Origin: Flavobacterium rhamnosiphilum
Lineage (GTDB): Bacteria > Bacteroidota > Bacteroidia > Flavobacteriales > Flavobacteriaceae
Direction: 5' to 3'
Length of the DNA stretch: 64,000 nucleotides
Assembly: GCF_004349195.1 (NCBI RefSeq)
Contig: NZ_SMLG01000009.1
Location: 62,001-126,000, forward strand
Shown: in pieces, positions 18,200 to 26,413 of the stretch
Layout: every line of letters begins with the position of its first letter
How positions within the stretch are numbered: the first letter of the stretch is position 1
Made by a program: the position numbers and the translations under genes
Notes under the pieces: generated by a model
Database searches by the model: none
What the model saw: only the letters and a program-made list of their open reading frames with translations
What the model was told of the DNA's origin: nothing

Positions 18200-19177
18200 A
18201 TGTCGAAAGTAAAATATTATTACGATTCCGAAAATCTAGCCTATAGAAAAATAAAAACACGAAAAAGAAGAAAATTTGGTGTTATTATCCTGTTTTTATT
18301 GGCATCGGTATTGTTTGGTTTTTTGAGTTTTATTGTTTTATTGAACACTCCTTATTTTGAAACGCCAAAAGACCGTTTACAAGCGCGTGAAATTGAAAAT
18401 TTGAGATTGAATTATGCGCTGCTGAACAAAAAAATGGATCAGGTAAATGGTGTTATTGAAGCCATTGAAGATCGAGATAATAATTTGTATCGTGTGTATT
18501 TTAACAAATCGGCGATTCCTGATTCTATTCGAAAAGCGGGATTACCCGGAAAAAATAGGTATAAAGTATTAGAAGGTTATGACAATTCCCAGTTGGTAAT
18601 GAATACCACAAAAAGGATTGATGTCCTTAGCAAGGAATTAGCGGTTCAGTCAAAATCATTGGATGCGATTTTGAAATTGGCAGAAGCCAAAAGTGATTTT
18701 TTGTCAGCTATTCCTGCCATTCAGCCAGTACGAAATGAAAATTTAAAACAAGTGGCATCTGGTTTTGGATACCGAACAGATCCTTTTACAAAAGTGAGAA
18801 AAATGCATAAAGGCATGGATTTCACAGCTAAAACAGGATCTCCCATCTATGCCACCGGCGACGGAGTGGTAGCAAAAGCAGACAATACCGCCTCAGGATA
18901 TGGAAATCATATTGTTATTCGGCATGGATTTGGATACGAAACTTTATACGCACATTTGAGCAAATATAAAGCTAGAGCGGGACAACGCGTAAAACGAGGA
19001 GATGTTATAGGTTATGTGGGAAGCACGGGAAGATCCGAAGGACCGCACTTGCATTATGAGGTTCTCAAGAACAAAAAAGTGGTGAATCCGCTTAATTTTT
19101 ATTACGGCAATATTTCGGCAGTGGAGTATGTTGCCATTGCACAATTGGCGAATCAGGAAAATCAATCATTAGACTAA
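18200..19177 (+). CDS. M23 family (LytM) peptidase
   Basis: This 325-residue protein has a short cytoplasmic N-terminus, a membrane anchor at about residues 27-50, a coiled-coil-like region to about 190, and a C-terminal LytM domain. The zinc ligands are visible: MHKGMDF (His, Asp near 210) and HLHYEV near 294, plus GYGNHIVIRHG. Such proteins cut, or act as scaffolds at, peptidoglycan crosslinks during growth. It is followed closely by a MerR regulator and lemA. Confidence 0.9.
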   Translation: MSKVKYYYDSENLAYRKIKTRKRRKFGVIILFLLASVLFGFLSFIVLLNTPYFETPKDRLQAREIENLRLNYALLNKKMDQVNGVIEAIEDRDNNLYRVYFNKSAIPDSIRKAGLPGKNRYKVLEGYDNSQLVMNTTKRIDVLSKELAVQSKSLDAILKLAEAKSDFLSAIPAIQPVRNENLKQVASGFGYRTDPFTKVRKMHKGMDFTAKTGSPIYATGDGVVAKADNTASGYGNHIVIRHGFGYETLYAHLSKYKARAGQRVKRGDVIGYVGSTGRSEGPHLHYEVLKNKKVVNPLNFYYGNISAVEYVAIAQLANQENQSLD

Positions 19178-19256
19178 TGCTCCAAAAGAGTGTTCCGTAT
19201 TCAGTCTTAACAGTTTATAAAAGAAGTGTTCAAAGAAAAGATTAAAATAAAAAAAC

Positions 19257-19589
19257 ATGCATATTGAACTTTCTAAAGATAAAAGATATTACAGCATTGG
19301 CGAAGTAGCCAAAGCATTTGACGTGAATGCATCGCTGATTCGTTTTTGGGACAATGAATTTGATATTCTGAAACCAAAAAAGAATGCTAAAGGCAATCGA
19401 ATGTTTACTCCGGAGGACATCACTAATTTACAATTGATCTATCATTTGGTCAAAGAAAGAGGTTTTACGCTGGAAGGTGCCAAAACCCATTTGAAAGAAG
19501 GACAAAAGAAAACACTGGATAAGTTTGAAATTATTCGAAAATTAGAAACGATACGCACACAATTAACAAATATTAAAAACGAATTATAA
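19257..19589 (+). CDS. MerR family transcriptional regulator
   Basis: This 110-residue protein has an N-terminal MerR winged helix: YYSIGEVAKAFDVNASLIRFW (about 10-30) and KGNRMFTPEDITNLQLIYHLV. A short C-terminal helix follows (residues 80-110) and there are no Cys effector ligands. This short MerR form lies near M23 and lemA genes in Flavobacteriaceae, as I recall. The target is unknown. Confidence 0.85.
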   Translation: MHIELSKDKRYYSIGEVAKAFDVNASLIRFWDNEFDILKPKKNAKGNRMFTPEDITNLQLIYHLVKERGFTLEGAKTHLKEGQKKTLDKFEIIRKLETIRTQLTNIKNEL

Positions 19590-19654
19590 TCAACAGGACT
19601 TCTTACTGATATAAATTTTTAAACAATTAAATACTAAACTTAAATTAAATAAAC

Positions 19655-20242
19655 ATGAAAAGATTTTTGCCTTGGATTATCGGAGCAGTTGTAATTTTTG
19701 TAATTTACAGCTGGGTTAAAGGAATTAATAATACTGCAGTAACTTTAAACCAAAATGTAGAACAATCCTGGGGTGATGTTCAAACAGCATATCAAAGAAG
19801 AAATGACCTTATTGGGAATTTAGTAAATACTGTAAAAGGTGCCGCTGATTTTGAAAAAAGCACATTAACAGCAGTTATTGAAGCACGTTCTAAAGCTACC
19901 GCTGTAAAAATTGATCCTGCAAATATTACTCCGGAACAATTAGCGGAATTCAACAAAGCACAAAGCGGTGTGAGCAGTTCATTGTCTCGATTATTAGTAA
20001 CGGTTGAGGCATATCCTGAATTGAAAGCCAACCAAAATTTCTTGAAATTACAAGACGAATTGGCTAGTACTGAAAATCAAATTCTAACGGCGAGAACTCG
20101 TTTCAACGAAGCTGTAAAACCTTATAATTCTCATATTAAAACGTTTCCAAACAGCTTATTTGCTGGAATGTTTGGATTCAAAGAGAAAGCATACTTTAAT
20201 GCTGTTGAAGGTGCAGATAAACCTGTTGAAGTAAAATTCTAA
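19655..20242 (+). CDS. lemA: LemA family protein
   Basis: This 195-residue protein has one N-terminal membrane segment (about 5-22) and the LemA core: NQNVEQSWGDVQTAYQRRND near 33-52 and RFNEAVKPYNSHIKTFPNSL near 150-169. The core is a helical bundle outside the cytoplasm. The biochemical role is unknown. It is upstream of two TPM-domain genes, a common lemA neighbourhood. Confidence 0.93.
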   Translation: MKRFLPWIIGAVVIFVIYSWVKGINNTAVTLNQNVEQSWGDVQTAYQRRNDLIGNLVNTVKGAADFEKSTLTAVIEARSKATAVKIDPANITPEQLAEFNKAQSGVSSSLSRLLVTVEAYPELKANQNFLKLQDELASTENQILTARTRFNEAVKPYNSHIKTFPNSLFAGMFGFKEKAYFNAVEGADKPVEVKF

Positions 20243-20391
20243 AGTTAGATTATTAGACTTCTTAGATTTTTAGAAGCCAAAATAAATCAAATTTAAATTG
20301 AAGAAACAAACTTTAAAAATTAACGATTTTTGATTGCAGATTTAACAATTCTGAAATCAAAAATCGCTAATCTTAACTCAAAAATATTTCA

Positions 20392-20829
20392 ATGTCAAAA
20401 GTAGAAGATTTTTTAACCAAAGAAGATGAACAAGAAATTGTTGAAGCTATTCGTATGGCTGAAAAAAATACTTCTGGCGAGATTAGAGTTCATATAGAAA
20501 AAACAACTTCCATGGATGCGTATGATCGTGCCTTGGAAGTTTTTCATGAACTAAAAATGGATGAAACCGAGCTTCAAAATGGTGTTTTAATTTACTTAGC
20601 TGTAGAAGATCGACATTTTGTAGTTTGTGGTGACAAAGGCATTAATGATGTAGTTCAAGATGATTTTTGGAATTGTACCCGCGATATTATGGTGGCAGAG
20701 TTCAAAAAAGGAGATTTCAAGCAAGGTCTAATTGATGGAATCACCAGAGCCGGAGAGCAATTGCAGAAATACTTCCCTTGGCAAGAAGGCGACACAAATG
20801 AATTATCAAACGAAATATCTAGAGGATAA
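20392..20829 (+). CDS. TPM domain protein, short form
   Basis: This 145-residue protein has no signal peptide. The TPM domain is visible as EIVEAIRMAEKNTSGEIRVHIE near 14-35 and DRHFVVCGDKGIN near 79-91, followed by an amphipathic C-terminus. TPM folds are linked to membrane-protein turnover or phosphatase-like activity in other organisms; the role here is unknown. Its stop codon overlaps the next gene's ATG by one base (TAATG), so the two are translationally coupled. Confidence 0.85.
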   Translation: MSKVEDFLTKEDEQEIVEAIRMAEKNTSGEIRVHIEKTTSMDAYDRALEVFHELKMDETELQNGVLIYLAVEDRHFVVCGDKGINDVVQDDFWNCTRDIMVAEFKKGDFKQGLIDGITRAGEQLQKYFPWQEGDTNELSNEISRG

Positions 20830-21641
20830 TGCTATTACAAAAAAAGAGTACCTTAATTTTTCTGAAGCTGTTTGTTTGTTTGTTATTCACACAAATTGGC
20901 TTTGCACAATTTACCATTCCTGAAAAACCAACTTTACAGACTTCTGTTTATGATTATGCGAATGTTTTAAGCGCAACCGAAAAAGCACAATTAGAAGAAA
21001 AGCTAATTAAATATTCTGATTCTACCACAACCCAAATTGTGGTGATTACCATCGAAAGCCTTAAAGGAGAAGACATTGGTATCCTTACTCCAAAATGGGG
21101 GCATGCCTGGGGAATTGGTGGAACCGCAAAAAACGACAATGGTGTACTTATTTTATTGGCAAAAGCCGAAAGAAAAATATGGATCTCGCCAGGATATGGT
21201 CTTGAAGATCGATTAACTGCCGGTATTGGTGGAGAAATTACCCGAAACATTATTATTCCTGAATTTAAAGCGGGAAGTTATTTCAAAGGGCTTGATAAAG
21301 GAACGGATGCTTTATTTGATGTTTTCAAAGGAAAATATAAAGGCGAACGAGTTAAAAAAACCAAAGATAAAGGATTCCCCATTTTACCATTAATCGTTAT
21401 TGTCATCATTATACTGGTGCTGATTTCCAGAAACAAAGGCGGCGGTGGAAATTCCGGTAACAGAGGCGGTGGTATAGGACCCAGTTTATTAGATGTTATT
21501 ATTCTAAGCAGTCTTGGAAGAAACAGCGGCGGAGGTAGTTTCGGTGGTGGTTCATCTGGTGGTGGATTTGGCGGAGGCGGTTTCGGTGGTGGATTTGGTG
21601 GCGGAGGTTTCTCTGGCGGTGGATCTGGTGGAGATTGGTAG
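20829..21641 (+). CDS. TPM domain protein, exported, with Gly-rich tail
   Basis: This 270-residue protein has a signal peptide (LIFLKLFVCLLFTQIGFAQ) and a TPM domain from about residue 35 to 175 (YDYANVLSATEKAQLEEKL, ERKIWISPGYGLED). A membrane segment at about 182-197 is followed by a Gly/Ser/Phe low-complexity tail ending GGSGGDW. This is the YgcG-type layout. It overlaps the upstream TPM gene by one base. Confidence 0.88.
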   Translation: MLLQKKSTLIFLKLFVCLLFTQIGFAQFTIPEKPTLQTSVYDYANVLSATEKAQLEEKLIKYSDSTTTQIVVITIESLKGEDIGILTPKWGHAWGIGGTAKNDNGVLILLAKAERKIWISPGYGLEDRLTAGIGGEITRNIIIPEFKAGSYFKGLDKGTDALFDVFKGKYKGERVKKTKDKGFPILPLIVIVIIILVLISRNKGGGGNSGNRGGGIGPSLLDVIILSSLGRNSGGGSFGGGSSGGGFGGGGFGGGFGGGGFSGGGSGGDW

Positions 21642-21772
21642 TATACCGTTTCCATCTTGATAAGACAAGTACATCCGAAATTCAAAAATTAAAGGCTCTT
21701 TTAAATTGTAAATATTTTTTTAAATATTTGCAGCGTCTAATCTATTCAAAAAACATAAATCAATCATAGTAA

Positions 21773-22186
21773 ATGCTTTCACATAAAGCCAAATACGCAC
21801 TAAAGGCCCTCTTATATTTAGCGCAACAAGAAGAAACCCATGTTTCTCGAACTATCGAAATTGCCGAGGCGGCCACTATTCCAAAAAAGTTTTTGGAACA
21901 GATTTTATTGGATCTAAAACGCGGACATTTCGTAGGAAGTAAACAAGGGAAATTTGGCGGTTATTATCTTTTAAAACCTAAAAACGACATTACTTTAGCC
22001 GATATTCACAGACTTTTTGATGGCGCTATTGCTTTACTTCCTTGTGCCTCATTGAATTTTTACGAACGCTGTTCTGATTGTGTCGATGAATCGGAATGCC
22101 TGTTAAGACACGGATTAATTACCATTAGAGAGGAAACTTTAAAGGCAATGGAAGGCATTACTATTGCTTCGTTAGTAAAAAAATAA
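21773..22186 (+). CDS. Rrf2 family transcriptional regulator
   Basis: This 137-residue winged-helix protein has the family signature MLSHKAKYALKALLYLA at the N-terminus, KKFLEQILLDLKRGHFVGS as recognition region, and four Cys at 91, 100, 103 and 109 (PCASLNFYERCSDC then ESEC). Similar Cys sets in Rrf2 proteins hold Fe-S clusters, but the Cx8Cx2Cx5C spacing differs from IscR, so cluster binding is only possible. Relatives include the cysteine-metabolism regulator CymR. It lies just upstream of a Cys-ending leader ORF and a TonB receptor, likely targets. Confidence 0.9.
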   Translation: MLSHKAKYALKALLYLAQQEETHVSRTIEIAEAATIPKKFLEQILLDLKRGHFVGSKQGKFGGYYLLKPKNDITLADIHRLFDGAIALLPCASLNFYERCSDCVDESECLLRHGLITIREETLKAMEGITIASLVKK

Positions 22187-22202
22187 AAAAATATTTTTTA
22201 AA

Positions 22203-22226
22203 CTCTACTAATTTTATAGAATTAAT
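22203..22226 (+). promoter_or_regulatory. Duplicated 24-bp box, copy 1 (candidate operator)
   Basis: A 24-bp box with core TCTACTAATT and end AATTAAT matches copy 2 at 22404-22427 in 20 of 24 positions by hand count. Copy 1 occupies the -33 region of the promoter whose -7 element is at 22229-22236, where no TTG exists. This suggests binding of a regulator, most simply the adjacent Rrf2 protein. Confidence 0.5.
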
Positions 22227-22228
22227 TA

Positions 22229-22236
22229 TATATTTG
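22229..22236 (+). promoter_or_regulatory. -7 promoter element TATATTTG
   Basis: A perfect TAnnTTTG element lies 42 bases before the ATG of the 34-codon leader ORF. The usual -33 TTG is replaced by the duplicated box. Confidence 0.6.
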
Positions 22237-22277
22237 CCTCAAATTTAACTCATGATTAACAATCAACATTTTAACTT

Positions 22278-22382
22278 ATGAAAAAGTCTCGAAGTAAACT
22301 CCGTTTATCTACCCAAAATCAGAAAGAAACAAATCCAATACGTATTGAAAATTTCAACACTTTAATGATGTGTATGTGCTAG
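22278..22382 (+). CDS. 34-aa leader peptide ending Met-Met-Cys-Met-Cys
   Basis: The ORF starts MKKSRSKLRLSTQNQ and ends NFNTLMMCMC, followed by TAG. It is basic at the N-terminus with no hydrophobic segment, and its only sulfur amino acids besides Met-1 are the five C-terminal residues. The position, between a good promoter and a TonB receptor gene and right after an Rrf2 regulator, suggests a cis-acting leader sensing Cys/Met (or charged Cys-tRNA) supply. No terminator hairpin follows, so the mechanism is open. I recall similar short ORFs in other Flavobacteriia, not verified. Confidence 0.65.
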   Translation: MKKSRSKLRLSTQNQKETNPIRIENFNTLMMCMC

Positions 22383-22403
22383 TTAAAAAAAAATTAATTT
22401 AAA

Positions 22404-22427
22404 TTCTACTAATTACATATAATTAAT
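22404..22427 (+). promoter_or_regulatory. Duplicated 24-bp box, copy 2
   Basis: This is the second copy of the TCTACTAATT...AATTAAT box. It sits just six bases before the ATG of the TonB receptor gene and about 200 bases from copy 1. Confidence 0.5.
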
Positions 22428-22433
22428 AAAATA

Positions 22434-24983
22434 ATGAAACCGATTTACACAAAAATAATTGCAAGCATAGTATTACTACTTATATTTTCTAACTCTTTTG
22501 CTCAAAACATTGAAGGGGTAATAACCAATAATCAAAATATACCTCTGGAAGGAGCCAATGTTGTAATAAAAGGCACAACCTTAAGTTCTACTGCCAATGC
22601 AATAGGAAAATTCTCAATTGACTCTCAAGAGAGATTTCCTTTAATCCTTATAATCCAACATGTTGGTTATACATCCAAAGAGATTATAATCAACAAAGTA
22701 TCCAGTACTCCTTTAGAAATAATTCTGGGAGAAGAAAACCAACTTATAGAAGTTGTAGTTTCCTCAAGACGCCGAATAGAAAAAGTTCAAAATGTGCCTA
22801 TCGCAATATCAGTTATAACAGGAAAACAGGCAGAACAAACTGGAGCTTTTAACGTTAATCGCATAAAAGAACTAGTGCCATCAGTTCAATTATATTCTTC
22901 AAACCCAAGAAATACAGGTATTAATATTCGAAGCCTAGGTTCACCTTTTGGACTTACAAATGATGGAATTGATCCAGGTGTTGGTTTCTATGTTGATGGT
23001 GTTTACTACGCACGTCCAGCGGCAACCACTTTAGATTTTATCGATGTAGAACAAATTGAGGTATTACGTGGCCCGCAAGGATCATTATTCGGTAAAAATA
23101 CAACTTCGGGAGCCTTTAACATCACAACTCGTAAGCCAAGTTTTACTTCAGGTGCTGACTTCGAACTGAGTTATGGAAATTATGCGTTCCTACAAGCCAA
23201 AGCTTCTATTACAGGAGCTTTGAGTAAAAAAATTGCAGGTCGTATCTCTTTTTCTGGTACGCAACGTGACGGTCTAATAGATAATGTTGCAACAGGAAGA
23301 ACTACAAATACACTAAATAATCAAGGAATCAGAGGACAATTACTTTATACGCCAACAGAAAACACGAATATTACATTGGCAGCAGATATTACAACGCAGC
23401 GCCCAGACGGTTATGCGCAAGTGGTTGCCGGTGTTGCCCCTACTAAAAGAGCTGCTTACCGTCAGTTCAACCAAATTATTGCTGATTTGAACTACTCTCT
23501 TCCAAGCCTAAATGCCTTTGATCGTAAAATTGACCACGATACTCCATGGCGTTCAGGACAAGATTTAGGTGGCGTATCTCTAACTATTGATACAAAAATT
23601 GGAACTGGAACACTTACGGCAACTACCGCTTGGCGTTTTTGGAATTGGGATCCATCCAATGACAGAGATTTTACAGGATTACAAGTATTGGCAAAATCGC
23701 AAAACCCTACCAGACATACACAAATAACGCAAGAAATTCGTTATGCAGGTCAACTTACATCTAAATTGAGTGGTGTTGCGGGTGTATTTTTTATTGACCA
23801 AACATCAAAAACAAACGGTACAGAAGAATCGGGTAATGCACAATGGAGATTTGCACAAAGTACTACCAGCTCATTATGGAAAACTCCAGGCCTTTTTGAA
23901 GGATACGGAATAAAAACTGATGCCAGAATCAGATCTTCCAGTGCGGCAGTGTTCGGTCAATTAGACTGGGCAATAACAGATCGCTTACATGTATTACCAG
24001 GTTTACGATACAATTTTGACAAAAAAGATGCAGATTACAGCCGTAAAACATACGGAGGTCTTCAAACTACCGATCCTGCACTACTTGCTTTAAAAAAATT
24101 AGTTTATTCTGACCAAGCTTTTACATCAAATACTGATAATACTGACTTTTCTGGAAACTTAACCGTGTCTTTTAAAGCTTCAGACAAAATCAATGCGTAT
24201 GCAACTTATGCAAAGAGCTACAAACCAGTTGGTGTGAATGTAGCCGGGCTTCCAACTAATTCAGCAGGTCAGCCTTTACTTGACCTTGCGGTAATTAAAC
24301 CAGAAAAAGTAGATCATTATGAAATAGGGGTAAAAACTTCTCCTTTTAAAAACTCAATATTAAACTTGACATTCTTTAATACAGATATTAAAGATTTTCA
24401 AACAAATGTTCAAGCTGCCGAATTAGGTGTAAACCGTGGCTATCTTGCCAATGCAGATAAAGTACGTGTAAGAGGTGCAGAACTAGATGCAAGTTTTGTA
24501 ATTAACAACCACCTAACCATAAACGGAGCTGCAACTTATACTGACGGAAAGTATATTAAATTCACAAATGCCCCACTTCCACTAGAAGAAACAGGAGCTT
24601 CAGTAGCTTTTAAAGATGTTTCAGGAACTGATTTACCTGGTGCTTCAAAATGGGCTGGATCTTTAGGAGGTGAGCTTTCTGACAATGCAAAATTCTTTGG
24701 GAATTCAGGCAAAATTTTCATTGCCGTTGATTCTTATGCTCGTTCTGAATTCTCATCAAGTCCTTCTGCTTCAAAATACTTAATCGTTCCCGGTTACGCT
24801 ATTTTTAACGCCCGTTTAGGTTTCCGTGCATCTCAAGGTTTATCTGTTCACTTCTGGGGACGTAACCTTTTAAATAAGGATTACTACGAACAACTATTGC
24901 CTGCTGGTGGAAATACAGGACAATATGCTGGTGTAATAGGAGATCAAAGAACCTATGGCATCACTTTGAAATATTCATTATAG
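22434..24983 (+). CDS. TonB-dependent outer membrane receptor
   Basis: This 849-residue receptor has a signal peptide ending NSFAQ (about 24) and a carboxypeptidase-D-like domain (about 26-95, IEGVITNNQNIPLEGANVVI). The plug follows (about 115-235), with VDVEQ-like IDVEQIEVLRGPQGSLFGKN near 204, then a 22-strand-type barrel ending with an aromatic-rich C-terminal strand (YGITLKYSL). The substrate is unknown. An Rrf2 regulator and a Cys/Met leader upstream suggest uptake of a sulfur compound; that is inference. A terminator follows. Confidence 0.92.
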   Translation: MKPIYTKIIASIVLLLIFSNSFAQNIEGVITNNQNIPLEGANVVIKGTTLSSTANAIGKFSIDSQERFPLILIIQHVGYTSKEIIINKVSSTPLEIILGEENQLIEVVVSSRRRIEKVQNVPIAISVITGKQAEQTGAFNVNRIKELVPSVQLYSSNPRNTGINIRSLGSPFGLTNDGIDPGVGFYVDGVYYARPAATTLDFIDVEQIEVLRGPQGSLFGKNTTSGAFNITTRKPSFTSGADFELSYGNYAFLQAKASITGALSKKIAGRISFSGTQRDGLIDNVATGRTTNTLNNQGIRGQLLYTPTENTNITLAADITTQRPDGYAQVVAGVAPTKRAAYRQFNQIIADLNYSLPSLNAFDRKIDHDTPWRSGQDLGGVSLTIDTKIGTGTLTATTAWRFWNWDPSNDRDFTGLQVLAKSQNPTRHTQITQEIRYAGQLTSKLSGVAGVFFIDQTSKTNGTEESGNAQWRFAQSTTSSLWKTPGLFEGYGIKTDARIRSSSAAVFGQLDWAITDRLHVLPGLRYNFDKKDADYSRKTYGGLQTTDPALLALKKLVYSDQAFTSNTDNTDFSGNLTVSFKASDKINAYATYAKSYKPVGVNVAGLPTNSAGQPLLDLAVIKPEKVDHYEIGVKTSPFKNSILNLTFFNTDIKDFQTNVQAAELGVNRGYLANADKVRVRGAELDASFVINNHLTINGAATYTDGKYIKFTNAPLPLEETGASVAFKDVSGTDLPGASKWAGSLGGELSDNAKFFGNSGKIFIAVDSYARSEFSSSPSASKYLIVPGYAIFNARLGFRASQGLSVHFWGRNLLNKDYYEQLLPAGGNTGQYAGVIGDQRTYGITLKYSL

Positions 24984-25025
24984 TGGTTGAAAAACCTTTA
25001 CATTAGAATAAAATTGTACATTTCT

Positions 25026-25066
25026 AAAAATACCGCGATTCGTTTATGACTGCGGTATTTTTAATT
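25026..25066 (+). terminator. Terminator of the TonB receptor gene
   Basis: AAATACCGC (25028-25036) pairs with GCGGTATTT (25052-25060), followed by TTAATTTC. Confidence 0.75.
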
Positions 25067-25190
25067 TCTATTACTGAAATCTAGATATATTTTAAACAAA
25101 CTTCCGATTTGGAAATCACAAAGTATCTCTTCTTAAAGACTGCTTTTTCAATTTGGAATCGCATTTTAATAAACTATTCATTTAAAATAC

Positions 25191-26369
25191 ATGAGTGAAT
25201 TCAAAAAGACAACTGCAAATTATACCTTATTCGACTTAATAAAATATTTTCTTAAGTTGGGGACAACTGGTTTTGGCGGTCCCGTTGCTTTAGTTAGTTA
25301 TATGCAACGTGATTTGGTTGAAGATAAAAAGTGGATTAGTGAGTCTGACTATAAAGAAGGTTTGGCTCTTTCGCAATTAGCCCCAGGTCCGTTAGCCGCA
25401 CAATTAGGAATTTACATTGGATACGTACATTATGGTATTTTAGGCGCTACGGTTTCAGGATTAGCATTTGTCTTACCTTCTTTTATCATGGTAGTATTAT
25501 TAGGAATAGCATATCAAGCCTATGGCGGTTTGCCATGGATGCAAGCTGTTTTTTACGGTGTAAGTGCCGCTGTAATTGGCATCATTGTTCTGAGCTCCTA
25601 TAAACTCACCATTAAATCTATTGGCAAATTTGAAATTTCTACTATCAAAAAAAATTGGTTGCTATGGGGATTTTATATCTGTTCAATCATTCTCACAGCG
25701 GTCACACAAAAAGAAGAAGTCCTTTTGTTTGTAGGTCTAGGTCTTATTTATATGATTGTAAAAGCTCCTCCTGAATGGATAAAACGTCCTAACACAGCAT
25801 CTTACTTGTTATTAGGCACTGCAGGTTTCTCTACTATCGAACTGGAGAAATTAGGAGATATTGCTTGGTTTTTTATTAAAGCTGGAGCCTTTGTTTTTGG
25901 AAGCGGACTGGCAATTGTTCCTTTTTTACACAGTGGGGTTGTCAATGAATACGGATGGTTAACCGAAAATCAATTTGTTGATGCAGTAGCCGTGGCCATG
26001 ATTACTCCGGGCCCAGTTGTTATCACAGTTGGCTTCATTGGCTATTTAGTCGCAGGATTTACAGGAGCTTGTGTCGCTGCTTTAGCCACTTTCCTGCCTT
26101 GCTATTTGTTCACCGTTATTCCTGCCCCTTATTTCAAAAAAATCGCCCAAAACAAAAGCATTAAAGCATTTGTTGACGGAATCACTGCTGCGGTAATTGG
26201 TGCTTTGGTTGGAGCAGTAATTGTAATTGCCAGCCGTTCGATTGTAGATTTACCAACAATACTGATTGCCATAGGAACCATTTTGCTTCTGGTTTATACT
26301 AAAAAAATTCAGGAACCTCATATTATTGGTATTGCTGCCCTTTTTGGTGTTTTATTGAAACTGGTATAA
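25191..26369 (+). CDS. chrA: Chromate transporter family protein (ChrA, two-domain)
   Basis: This 392-residue membrane protein has two CHR halves. The first carries FLKLGTTGFGGPVALVSYM near 17-35 and QLAPGPLAAQLGIYIG; the second carries FVFGSGLAIVPFL near 232-244 and AMITPGPVVITVGFIGYL. Around ten membrane segments are visible. ChrA proteins export chromate and some members transport related oxyanions. It follows the Rrf2-leader-TonB receptor genes, so sulfate or another sulfur oxyanion is conceivable here, but nothing in the sequence decides it. The start is the ATG at 25191. Confidence 0.9.
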   Translation: MSEFKKTTANYTLFDLIKYFLKLGTTGFGGPVALVSYMQRDLVEDKKWISESDYKEGLALSQLAPGPLAAQLGIYIGYVHYGILGATVSGLAFVLPSFIMVVLLGIAYQAYGGLPWMQAVFYGVSAAVIGIIVLSSYKLTIKSIGKFEISTIKKNWLLWGFYICSIILTAVTQKEEVLLFVGLGLIYMIVKAPPEWIKRPNTASYLLLGTAGFSTIELEKLGDIAWFFIKAGAFVFGSGLAIVPFLHSGVVNEYGWLTENQFVDAVAVAMITPGPVVITVGFIGYLVAGFTGACVAALATFLPCYLFTVIPAPYFKKIAQNKSIKAFVDGITAAVIGALVGAVIVIASRSIVDLPTILIAIGTILLLVYTKKIQEPHIIGIAALFGVLLKLV

Positions 26370-26375
26370 CCCCAT

Positions 26376-26413
26376 AAAGAAAGCGGTTGTGAATCACAAC
26401 CGCTTTCTTTTTA
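26376..26413. terminator. Bidirectional terminator between chrA and the barrel protein gene
   Basis: AAAGAAAGCGGTTGT (26376-26390) pairs perfectly with ACAACCGCTTTCTTT (26396-26410), a 15-bp stem with T-tracts on both strands. Confidence 0.9.

Noticed and set aside
21278..21685. Minus-strand ORF rich in Pro over the TPM gene
   Set aside because: It is the antisense shadow of the Gly-rich tail of the exported TPM protein.
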